From positions 9,300,001 to 9,364,000 of the forward strand of contig JARUPY010000474.1 in the NCBI GenBank assembly GCA_029817715.1: DNA of 64,000 nt. The letters run 5' to 3'. Of this stretch, positions 11,701 through 20,915 are shown in pieces (position 1 is the first letter of the stretch; each line of letters opens with the position of its first letter). The DNA comes from Melastoma dodecandrum. Lineage: Eukaryota > Streptophyta > Magnoliopsida > Myrtales > Melastomataceae. A program made the translations under genes and the position numbers. Under the pieces are notes generated by a model, which worked only from the letters and a program-made list of their open reading frames with translations, was not told the DNA's origin and ran no database searches.

Positions 11701-11878
11701 CCCCGCAGACCCGTTCGCGAATCAAGGAAAGGCCCAACCCGGGGCCCCTTTCCGCAGCGTCCGGCGTTCGAGCCGTAACGCCGACCGGATTGGGCCTCGG
11801 GGGAGCGGGCCCGGATCCTCGGGCTTGCCGGAACCGCCGTCGCGCGCGCTGCTAGGCCGGAAGGGCGCGCTGCGTACA
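8741..11878 (+). repeat. 3' LTR of the LARD
   Basis: It begins TGTAATACC after the polypurine tract and ends TACA at 11878, the same terminus as the 5' LTR at 3214. Length is about 3,138 bp. Compared with the 5' LTR it lacks about 1,062 bp. Most of it is nearly identical to the 5' copy, but 10776-11037 is clearly more diverged. An ORF of 219 codons at 8815-9474 is proline- and glutamine-rich with no known domain; I treat it as chance. Confidence 0.82.
11634..11666 (+). other. GC-rich hairpin near the LTR end (3' copy)
   Basis: Same structure as at 2971-3003: GCGAGCGA at 11634-11641 pairs with TCGCTCGC at 11659-11666. Both copies are intact despite other differences between the LTRs. Confidence 0.6.
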
Positions 11879-11911
11879 GCCTTATGTATACTCCCTAAAC
11901 CCTAAGGGAGT

Positions 11912-13033
11912 ATGAACTTGATGGAGTCCATAGGGCAAGTCCAAGGTAAAGAGATTGGGTCAAATTCTGATATTCCTTCATGTGAGTTAGTAGAACATGA
12001 AAACATGTGGTTTGATGGGGAGGAGTGGGAGGAAAGGAAGTTGACTATGTTACAACGAGGTTTGGAACCTGGTCGTTTAGTGGATTTACATCTTTTTTAG
12101 GAGGACCAAAATTTGTTTGTGTAGTGGATGTTAAATAGCTTGAATCTATCTGGGTTGGTACAATCTGCGAAGAATGAATGGATGTTCTATTCCGAAGAAG
12201 TTCGTCAATTTTACACGTAGTTGGATGAATATGGCAACGGCGATTATCGCACCATCATGAATTGTCGTGTAATCGATTTTGGTGCCACGTCTTTGGAAAC
12301 TGCATTAGGGATTGGAGGCAAAGGTATTGATGGCTCATTTGACAAGAAACGTGCCAGAAGAGTGCTTGGATTGACTCGTAATACAATGAAGTCATCGTAT
12401 CTGGATGTTGACATGCACATCATGCATTATATAATGACATTCAACATTTTCCCTAGCAGTGGGCATCGTGATGCCATAACGGAGGATCATCTGGAGATAT
12501 TGTACTACTTACACGAAGGTATTTGTCCCAGTATTGGTAATTGGATGGTGCGATACATGGTAAATTCAATTTCTCACAAGCAGCGAAATTTACCTTACAG
12601 TATGATTCTTACGAGATAGTTTTGTTACTTTGACGTGCCTCTAGAAGGTCATGAGTGGGATCATGTTATTGTTGGCGCTATTAATGCTAATTCTCTTATA
12701 CTGATGGGAATTGTACCTGATAGTGGCTCAAGTGGCTGCCATTGGAAATATATGGGAAAGCAACAACTTCAGACACTTAGTGGAGATGAGTATGATGAAG
12801 TGCATCTTCGTGAACCTATTTCGGATGAAGTGTATACCATGTCTGTTCAAATGGAAGATCTTTCTATGCAGTTTGGCTACTTAAGGAACAACAATTCATC
12901 GTGGCATAGACAAATGAACTTGGAGTTGGAGTCTTTCCGTGTAGTAGCCAACTGGAGATATATTCGGTTCGATCTGACATTTCTGCTTAAGGTAAGAAGT
13001 TCAAGGAATTCAGAGTTAGCAGCATTGTATTAA
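11912..13033 (+). pseudogene. 'Putative plant transposon protein' pseudogene, copy A
   Basis: Three reading-frame blocks (11912-12100, 12221-12619, 12635-13033) line up in order with the minus-strand copy at 29239-30429. Shared blocks include FYSEEVRQFY versus YYDKVKKFY, ETALGIGGKG versus ENALRIGGKG, and GHRDAITEDHLE versus GHRDTITEDNLQ. Stops between blocks (for example at about 12210 and 12617) break the gene. The family is known from plant LTR retroelements as a domain of unknown function annotated 'putative plant transposon protein'. The segment starts 33 bp after the LARD ends, so the element it belonged to may have been the LARD's target. Confidence 0.7.
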
Positions 13034-13362
13034 TAATTACTTGGAAGAGTTTTTACGTGAATTGAGAAATAGGTGACTTATGTTTGTCTTCAAATATTAC
13101 ATTTTTTAACTCTTATGTGTGACTCTGTGATTGCCTCTCCTATCTATGTGGTCTTATGTGAATGCCTCTCCTATCTTTGTGACTATGTGTCTTCGTGATC
13201 AACATCATCTATTTGCAATGCTAGTGTAATTTCATTTCTGAAGTTTAGCAAAACGTGAACTTCTTCATAAAACATAAATTGCCATATCTGTTAAGAAGAC
13301 ACATTGCATCTCAAAATATAGTGCCTAGAAGCCAATCTCCAAGTTAATAAATCCAATCATCT

Positions 13363-14136
13363 CTATTGGTGCGTGGAAAATCCTGCAAATGGTTGAAAGT
13401 TAAAAAAGATGTAAAATGTGTTGCACGGATAAGGAGTACACTTATTATGTTGCTGGTTTTCAAAGTTTTTCTCTCTGAGATGATAACATTTTCTAGCAGC
13501 AGATGTTGCAAGACAATGTAGGCTCATCTCACTGTGAGGAAGGGTAACGAAACAACGACTATTATTTCTAAACGGTGTCAATAGATGAACGTAGAGGGTA
13601 CACAGCGCACCCTCAATATATCTCATGCAGTTGTCCCCGTCTACCATATGGATTGGGACTAGTTGGTCTAGAAGCAATGCACGAAATTGGCTGTAAACAT
13701 TGACAGATCCTTCCACTATGTGATGTGAGATTCTCACCAGGTACTCAACCGTAAACGAATGTTGAGTAGTGTTGGGGCCGCGATATACTGAAACCAATAC
13801 TATCACCGCATTAGGATATGGGAAAGGATGTTCGAGGAACACAAGATTAAACCAATTCTCCTGCATCACCGAGGGATTTTCTTGGCGGTTGACATGATAC
13901 GCAGCTTCATCGTTGTCATATCGGTTGACACGATGCGCAGCTTCCCCATTGCCATACCACGTCACACGCTTGCTATTTTGTTGTTCATGATAGAAACAAA
14001 AGTAAAGAGGTTGATAGAAACCTTTGCAAGGAAACTTGAATGAGAAGGGAAGGTTTGTGTTCTTAAATGGGAGGATGTGGCTTCTTAACTTTGAAACTGA
14101 GTGAATCCTCAAGACGAAATCTTCTTGTCTGTCCAA
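13363..14136 (-). CDS. Unrecognised 257-codon ORF
   Basis: An uninterrupted minus-strand ORF starts at 14136 and ends at 13363. The N-terminal third contains a short internal repeat (AAHRVNRYDND then AAYHVNRQEN). I recognise no domain, signal peptide or membrane helix. The last 40 residues are rich in Cys, His and Phe and may not be coding. At this length and in DNA of this composition chance is possible but not the easiest explanation. It could be an exon of a host gene or an extra ORF of a retroelement. Confidence 0.35.
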   Translation of the reverse strand: MDRQEDFVLRIHSVSKLRSHILPFKNTNLPFSFKFPCKGFYQPLYFCFYHEQQNSKRVTWYGNGEAAHRVNRYDNDEAAYHVNRQENPSVMQENWFNLVFLEHPFPYPNAVIVLVSVYRGPNTTQHSFTVEYLVRISHHIVEGSVNVYSQFRALLLDQLVPIHMVDGDNCMRYIEGALCTLYVHLLTPFRNNSRCFVTLPHSEMSLHCLATSAARKCYHLREKNFENQQHNKCTPYPCNTFYIFFNFQPFAGFSTHQ

Positions 14137-14350
14137 AAATATTTACCGTGACAAAAGCCTGCTGCTGACATTAAGTCCCCTCAGCGTAGCAATTGCCCCT
14201 GGCATTCCGGTATTAATTGGCATGCTAGATTGAGAGAGATGGATTTTACGGCATTAAGGCGGCCCAATAACTTCAACTATAGTCATCATGGCCTGCAGAA
14301 CATCAGTTCACAGATGAATTTATCCCGGTGTTCAGGTATTTACCGGTTTG

Positions 14351-14450
14351 CCGGATTCAAACGATAAAAGGCAATTCTGTGTCTGTCGGATTATCGGATT
14401 CAAACGATAAAAGATAATCATCTCTATGCCGGATTACCGGATTCAACACC
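14351..14450. repeat. 43-bp tandem repeat, 2.3 units
   Basis: Units at 14351-14393 and 14394-14436 share CGGATTCAAACGATAAAAG and end in CGGATTA; a partial third unit begins at 14437. It lies about 240 bp from the left edge of element T1. Confidence 0.75.
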
Positions 14451-14683
14451 AACATAAGTATTGGTCCGGATTCTCTGCTGGGACACTTAGGGGCGAAATT
14501 GAGATTTTATTTTATTTACACTTAGGGTCGCGACTTTTCCTCTACCTACCCCTACCCCTATCTATTAATAAGACGGTTTTCTTTTGGAGCCTCTGACAGA
14601 CATCCAACCATGGAATGAGTTACAATCATAATCGACTATACCAAGACCGCCACATTTGTTTTCAGTGAAGCGGGAAGGAGGAC

Positions 14684-14688
14684 GTATG
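14684..14688. other. Left target site duplication of T1
   Basis: GTATG directly precedes the LTR start at 14689. The matching bases after the other LTR (27338-27342) are GCATG, one transition apart. A 5-bp duplication is the normal length for Ty3/gypsy integrases. Confidence 0.75.
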
Positions 14689-15582
14689 TGTTCGCATAGA
14701 AAACGGACCACTCGGAAATATTTGGCGATTGGACTCATAGGGAAATGTATGTGGTCACCAGAAAGATGAATTTCAATGATAAAAGATACGACTGTACAAA
14801 TTCAGAGTTTCGAAAGAGAACTTAGAATCTTACAGCCATAAAAATGCTGACGTAGGCGTCGTAGACTCGCTGCTGACGTCGTAGACTCGCTACAGCGCGT
14901 TGCGCTGTAGACTTATGTGACGGTGGAAGTGCTGACGAAGGGTTGTTGCCCCGGTTACAGTTGCTCACCGGGACGGTGGAAGTGCTGGCGAAGGGTTGTT
15001 GCCCCGATTACGGTTGCTCGCCGCGACGGTGGAAGTGTTAGCGGAGGGTTGTTGCCCCGGTTATGGTTGCTCGCCGGGACGGTGGAAGTGCTGGCGGAGG
15101 ATGATCACCAGAGCTACGGTTGCTCCCTCTGGTGTTGAAGGTAGTGACCAAATAACCCAGGCCGATGTATCTACTAAAGTCTAAGGGTGACGAGCAATGC
15201 AAATCTGTGTTTGGCTGATTGATCGTGTCTTTTACTAAGGAGGGTCTGTTTCTTTTATACTGGTTTTTACTTGCCCTACACGCTTCGCTTGATCTCTCAG
15301 ATTGTGGCTGTGGCTCAATCTTAACTTCTCTCCAGAGATCTCAGAGTCTGTTTTAAAGTATTATTTTTTTAATTTTCTGAGTTGTGCATTGGGATCGTGG
15401 GATCATGTGTTGACGCAAGCTGTAGACTTAGCTCGGACCCAAGACATTCTATAGTGTCAACATATTGATGCAGGCCGTAGGCTTAGCTCAGGCCTGCATC
15501 CTACATCGGGCTGTAGACTTAGGACCACTTCTCTGAGCTTTGTAGACTTAGCACAGACCCAAGATATTCCGTAGTGTCAACA
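14689..15582 (-). repeat. 3' LTR of T1
   Basis: On the plus strand it starts TGTTCGC and ends GTGTCAACA; in element orientation it begins TGTTGACAC. Length is 894 bp versus 950 bp for the other LTR. The difference is mostly tandem-repeat copy number: two copies of a 20-bp unit (from about 14849) here versus four there, and fewer copies or changes in a 53-bp unit (14919-15125). Single-base differences are scattered, so T1 is clearly older than the chromovirus at 57338. Confidence 0.9.
14919..15125. repeat. 53-bp minisatellite within T1 LTR (left copy)
   Basis: About four units begin CGGTGGAAGTGCTGGCG and contain GGTTGTTGCCCCGGTTACGG. The other LTR has the equivalent array at 26669-26885. The repeat is GC-rich in contrast to the rest of the LTR. 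Confidence 0.8.
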
Positions 15583-15588
15583 TATAAG

Positions 15589-15611
15589 CCCCCCCCCCCC
15601 CCTTTTTTTTT
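15589..15611 (-). promoter_or_regulatory. Polypurine tract of T1
   Basis: The plus strand shows 14 C then 9 T, so the minus strand reads nine A then 14 G, ending six bases before the 3' LTR. This is an unusually pure plus-strand primer tract. The related element T2 has the shorter equivalent at 55843-55852. Confidence 0.85.
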
Positions 15612-15727
15612 GTTTAAAAGGAGAACGTTTCGTTTCCCTCCTTTCACTTGCGACGTACGCATTAGCCTTCTTTCGTTCGCAGTCCTGCTCTTTCGAAAAC
15701 CCTAGCCTTCTTTTCAAAACTCCTCCC

Positions 15728-18700
15728 ATGTCGACCCTTGCTTCTTTCCAGTGGCACCAACAACGCGTTGGCCCTTCCGGCGTCGTCCGGACTTCAGATG
15801 GCCGAGGCCTAACCCTGGGTCCCGTTCTTGACTCCGAGCTCTTTCCCAACCCTGTCTCTCACGAGTATCTGATCACGGAGTTCCAAATCCCTATCTGCCG
15901 GGAGGGTTTTATCGACCCACTTGGTTGGGAGAGGAAGAGCGGCTTCCTGTGCTTCCCCTCTGTGGACAAGACCCTGGTACGAGAATGGTTCTCCCGTTGG
16001 CAAGAAAGGCTGGAAAGCAAATTGAAGGTCTGCGGGATTTGGCCCTTCCTGAAGCTTTCTCTTGTCACAAAACACTGCGACCCGCGGGTATGCGCCAGCC
16101 TCCTTCCCTTCTGGAATAGCTCAGTCAACTGCTTCTACTTTCCAGAAGGTCCGATGACTATCACATTGGAAGATATCTATTTCTTGACGGAGAGTTATGT
16201 AGTTGGGACTCCCGTTCGTCTCTACCCCCTGGACAGTGACTATAATCCGTCAGGGATGCTCCAGATTTTGGATACGGCGACGAGGCACCTCCAATTACTT
16301 AAAGGTCATTCTCTCTCTGCTTGGGGAAAGGCTGAAGAAGTGTGTTTTTCAGTGTGTGGCTGAGCAAGTACGTATTTTACTTCCCTGGCAAGAGGGTGCC
16401 AATGTTGGTTTACGGGATTGCCAACTTTTTGAGTAACGCTTCCAGCAAGGTAGCTTGGGCGCCATTCTTATTGGGTATTATCTATCTAAGCCTGCATAGG
16501 AATAGCTCCTGCACAAGCCCCTTCCCCAAATATCCGGCTGGTGGCCTTCTTTGGCTCGTGCATCTATGGGCTTGCACATGGATGCCAGGACTTATAGGGT
16601 ATCAGATGCCATCTAGTGCTATCGAAGTCGGTTGCTATGGGATACATATGCTAGAGGCTTGCTGTTACAACAAGAGCCAGTGGTTGCATGCCTCGGTGAC
16701 AGGACATATGAGGCATATGGTCGACACTGGGCGAGGGGAACGCCGTAATTGGGTTCCGTTCCCTGTCAGCCACCCTGTTATTAAACGCCGAAAGAAACTG
16801 GTGCCAAGCCTATATTGGGACTCTGTGCTGACTAGCAGGGACTTGGTGTGCGCCACAGAGGCAGGCTTCAGTTTTGAAGTCTACAATCCCCAGCTCTGCG
16901 CAAGGCAACTGGGCTTCATCCAAAGCTCTGCAGTTCCTTTTTCCGACACCTTCAACGCCCAAATCCATACCCGGAATAGCTGCGTCTTATCAAGGGACTC
17001 TCTTCAAGCTTCCTTGGTCCTCTTGTCGAAGAAGGCAGAGCTTCGGCATATGGTGTTCCCTCTTGAGAGCACCTCAGCTTATGCCACAAAAGCCTTCTCC
17101 ATTCAGTGGGCGCTCACCTTTGGTGCCCTTCGCGACAGGATGGCTTTCCTTGAGACTTCTGCTGAGCCAGATCTTTACCTGTCTACTGACATGATGCTGA
17201 AGTCTGGTCAGAAACTTATTACTGGTAAAAGAGGCTTTGAATTGTATATTCTTTGGAAAAGTCTCATGTCTTCGTATTGGAATACTTCCTCTTGATCTTT
17301 ATAATTGTGATTACAGGTTCTGAAGATTCTTCTCCCGAGAGGAGCCCTCCTCCCCAAGCTAGTCGCTCGGCTCGGCGACAGCAACCTTTTGCCATTAAAG
17401 GCAAAAAGCCTAAAGTCGAGGGGCAGCCTTCGGGGAAGCTTGGGAAGCGCAAGCGCAGGACCATATCCTCGTCATCTTCTAACTCGGAGAATACTCCGAT
17501 ATCCAAATTGCTGAGGCAAACTCAGGTTGTCTCCCGAGGATCTGGTACTGCTTCCCCCGGGACTCCAAGGTTGATGTTGACTCAGTCTACAAGCCTCCCT
17601 TTAAAGTATGTAATACTTCTTCTATTCCCTTTTAAAAGCCAAGAATGCTTATTGATTCTTATGATGTTTGGCTTTTCCTTCTCAGACAAGAAACGATGGC
17701 TTTGGTGCCTATAACTTCTCCTGCGCCGGAGGCTTCAGTGGAGTTTGAGAAAGATGTCAGTCTCTCCTTATTAACGTTTTTGTTTCTTGGGAGTGGCCCT
17801 GTTTCTGTTTCTAATATTTAGTATGTTTTCTTAATCCGCAGGATGCCTCTCCTCCTCGCCCTCAAATCCCGATACTCGGGAAGGCGGATATCGTCATTGC
17901 TGGAGCAGAGGTTGCAGCGCCGAAAGAAACAGGCACTCCTGAAATCAACCCTTCTGTTGCTGCAGCGCCAATGATAACCTTGTCTGCGGCGGAAACTGCG
18001 GTTCCGGAAAAAGTTGGTACCTTGGGAGCCGATCTTGATGACGCTGCGCAACCTACTGTGATAGTAGTTATTCCGCTTTCCTCCCCATCATCAAGTGTGC
18101 CTACTGAGGGGGGTACCTTAGGCTGTCTCAGTGCTTATGACCAGCTGGTGCAGAATGTGGATCGCATCGGGAACCTTCTTCGTCTCGACAAGTTTTCTGA
18201 AGTCCAATTTAAGGAACTTCAGGGCCTAGTCGATGTAGAACGCTCCCCGGCGGCCAATATCAAGATGCAGGTTGCTTGTGAGGACTTCCGGGCGCAATTC
18301 TGGACCGAATGGACAACTTACCGGGCAGATTTTCAAGTGTTTGATGATACCTCGTCCAGGATTGCCCAACGACTCAAAGCCCAGGAGGAGGACGCAGCTG
18401 ACATCAAGCTACTTGAGGATCAAAGGAGTGAACTATCCTCCCAGCTTTCCCGAGTACATAACAGAATTAAAGAACTCTTGGATTACGAGGCCGATCTCAA
18501 AGATCGGGTCAGTACGATTGACTCCCTGCTCGACAATCGCCCTGCTCAAGCTTCTGCTCAGCAACACCAAGATGAACTAAAGTCCTGGTATCGCCAGCAG
18601 AACGAGCTTACTATAAAGCGGACTCGTGTCAAGGTTCTTACTTTCTTGTTTGTGGAGGCTGTTAGCTCACTGCCACAGTCTGGCACTAGGAGGTTGGACC

Positions 18701-18729
18701 TACGAGATTCTGCTTGTAGAAGATCTTGA
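15728..18729 (+). pseudogene. Antisense ORF of T1: plant mobile domain protein, spliced
   Basis: This gene runs opposite to gag-pol. The first exon starts at ATG 15728. PMD (aminotransferase-like) hallmarks include the block EGPMTITLEDIYFLT and VYNPQLCARQLGFIQ, which matches the family's ARQFGFDQ region. Three introns with GT/AG ends fit in frame: 17225-17316, 17606-17685 and 17756-17841. The middle exon encodes a Ser/Lys/Arg-rich stretch resembling a nuclear signal; the last exon encodes a coiled coil (about 18250-18560) with LEDQRSELSSQLSRV. Near 16340 the frame slips: the PMD continues in the frame that opens at 16342, as if one base was lost. T2 carries a related ORF. Plant mobile domains occur in host MAIL/MAIN proteins and as antisense ORFs in Tat elements; the role in the element is unknown. 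Confidence 0.85.
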
Positions 18730-18885
18730 TGTTAAATGTAGTCAGCATATGTTAAGGGGTGACCTCTCCTAAGCAAACTCAATCTACAACCTGTATACAA
18801 AGTTTTTTTTTTTTATATTTCCATTTGTTCGCTGTAAACGATGCTCTGTGTACAAGTTCACAAGTCTACAGCTGTACGGACGCTT
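18730..18885. other. Gap between the convergent antisense ORF and integrase
   Basis: The plus-strand antisense ORF and the minus-strand integrase end facing each other here. A T-rich run (about 18806-18815) occurs. No terminator or poly(A) signal could be firmly assigned. Confidence 0.4.
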
Positions 18886-20208
18886 TTAAGACGCCTTTCT
18901 TTGCACGATTTCCTTCGCAATGGCCGGGAAACGCTTCTCCAAAGTTCTTTTGTGAGATTCCCAGATGGTCTTCTTGTATCGCTTCAGGAATTTCCCGTTA
19001 ATTTTTAAAGGTTGCTTAATACCTTTGAGAGTCGATAACCTATAGCTATTTGTTGAATAGGTTTCGACCACTCGATACGGTCCTTCCCAATTTTGAAACC
19101 ACTTTCCCAAAATTTGGCTTTTCGTCTTTAAGGGTAAAATCATTTTCCAAACCAAATCGCCAACGTGAAAGTGTTTTCGAATTACTTTCTTGTTGTAGTG
19201 CCGGGCTATCCTCTGTTTATGTGCCTCTAGCTTGTCTATAACCTCTAACCTCTTTTTTTCCAGTTCTTCCAAGGCTATATGCATGGCTTCATCTTGTAGG
19301 CAAGGCTGGGCGACACGAAGCGACTTATACCTCATTTCTATGGGCAAGATTGCGTCATGGCCGTAGACTAGCGCGAATGGGGTTTCTCCGGTACTTTCGC
19401 GTTTAGTGACCCTTAGAGCCCATAATGTGTCGTTTAATACCTCGTGCCATTTTTTCGGATTGCATCCAATCATTATTTGAATATTATTTTTAATCAATTT
19501 GTTGGACGCCTCGGCTTGTCCATTTCCTTGGGGATAATATGGGGTAGAGTTCGAAACTGAGAAACCGAACTCTTCGGCGAATTCCCTTACCTTAGCATTG
19601 TTGCAGGCCATCCCATTGTCCACCACAATATTCTGGGGAATGCTAAATCGATAAATGATGTTAGTCCGCAGGAAATAAATTACCTCACTGTAGTCAATTT
19701 TCCTGTAGACTTGTGCCTCCACCCACTTAGTGAAGTAATCTGTTGCTTCTAGGATGAACGCGTCTCCCCGACTAGAATGGGGATGAATTTCTCCTATTAT
19801 GTCCAGGGCCCAAGTCCTGAAAGGCCAAGGTTTGATTATGGGGGTGAGATCTGCTGCCGGAGCGTGGGTCAACGGACCATGTCGCTGACAATCTTGGCAT
19901 CCCTTAGCCATTTCGATGCAATTTTTCATCGTTGACGGCCAATAAAATCCATGTCTACGGATAGTCCAACACATTTTGATCCGTTATTGGTGTGAGCCAC
20001 AAAGGCCTTCATGAGTTTCTAGCATTATTGGAGTAGCTTCATCTAAGTCTACGCACCTTAAAAGAACTCCGTTTGCATCTTTCTTGTAGAGGATGTTATC
20101 TAAAAGGATGTATGTCAATGCCTGGACTCTGATTCGATGTTTAACCTTTTGACTTGGATTCAATAAGAAATCTACGATTGGTTTCCTCCAAGCTTCCTCT
20201 TGGTTCAT
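18886..20208 (-). pseudogene. Integrase of T1
   Basis: The N-terminal part (20208-19984) carries the H of the zinc-binding region (THEGLCGSH), then a stop at 19984. The main ORF (19974-18886, 362 aa) gives the CQDCQRHG zinc pair, the catalytic core with WALDIIGEI (first Asp), VVDNGMACNN (second Asp) and QGNGQAEASNK (Glu), and the C-terminal module with FHVGDLVWK and NWEGPYRVVE. These are the Ty3/gypsy D,D-35-E integrase features. The stop between the blocks and an upstream frame change make it non-functional as annotated. No chromodomain follows, as expected for Tat. Confidence 0.9.
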
Positions 20209-20237
20209 GATGTCTAAGCCATGACGTCACGTCTTGG

Positions 20238-20915
20238 CTATAAATGAGAGTCCATTTCTGTTAAATCTTCTGGCTTGATTCTCGCCCTATAGCCCGAGGC
20301 TGATTGTGCCAAGCTATTGGCCACTCTATTCTCGTCACGATTTACGAAATGGAAAGCTATGTTTTCAAATTGTGCGACTAACCCTTGAACAATTTCGAGG
20401 TATGGTCGCAACTTTTCCTGACACGAACATTCTTCGTTTACTTGGTTGATAACTAGCTGGGAATCTCCTCTAATTCGCGCTCGTTTCGCTCCCAGCGATA
20501 GAAGCTCTTTTAACACTGTTATTAATGCTTCATATTCGGTGGCATTATTTGTCAACGATGCTCGTAGATGAAAAGCCAGCCTAATGTTTTTACCTATAGG
20601 GGACATTAAATGGATTCCTATCCCAGTTCCATTTTTTGTAGATGAGCCATCGAACCATGCCTGCCATATTTCTTCGATCCTTTCTTCTTGGTCTATTGAC
20701 TGAGCAGGGTCAAGATCGGCTAGGAAATTGGCCAGCGCTTGTCCTTTAACTGACTGCTGCGATTTATACCTTAAATCGTACGGGGACAAAATCAGACTCC
20801 ATTCGCTGATTTGTCCGTCTAGTAAAGGGCTTTCAAAGAAGTATTTAATTGTAGGCGACTTGGAAACCACGTAGACCTCTCGGTTCCCGATGTAGTGTCT
20901 GAGCTTCTTTACGGC
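20238..20915 (-). pseudogene. Second RNase H (archaeal type) of T1
   Basis: The ORF holds the end of the classical RNase H linker and then an archaeal-type RNase H: AWFDGSSTKNGTGIGI (first Asp), NNATEYEALI (Glu), IRGDSQLVINQ (Asp) and VNRDENRVANSLAQ (last Asp). This extra domain is the diagnostic trait of the Tat lineage. A TAG at 20918-20916 separates it in frame from the RT ORF, and stops follow from 20238. Confidence 0.88.

Larger units (their letters stand above)
1..11878 (+). mobile_element. Non-autonomous LTR retrotransposon, LARD type, 5' end outside window
   Basis: Bases 1-3214 and 9727-11878 are two direct copies of the same sequence, so they are parts of two LTRs flanking a 5.5 kb interior. 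The 3' LTR seems to begin at 8741, so the 5' LTR should begin about 985 bp upstream of the window. Next to the 5' LTR is an 18-nt primer site of tRNA-Arg type; before the 3' LTR is a short polypurine tract. The interior has no ORF resembling gag, protease, RT, RNase H or integrase. Very long LTRs around a non-coding interior define a large retrotransposon derivative (LARD). Arg priming is typical of the Tat/Ogre lineage of Ty3/gypsy, the likely helper. The left target duplication lies outside the window, so TSDs cannot be tested. Confidence 0.85.

Noticed and set aside
11885..11908. Telomere-like CTAAACCCTA inside a small inverted repeat
   Set aside because: A single copy of the heptamer; too short to be interstitial telomere DNA.
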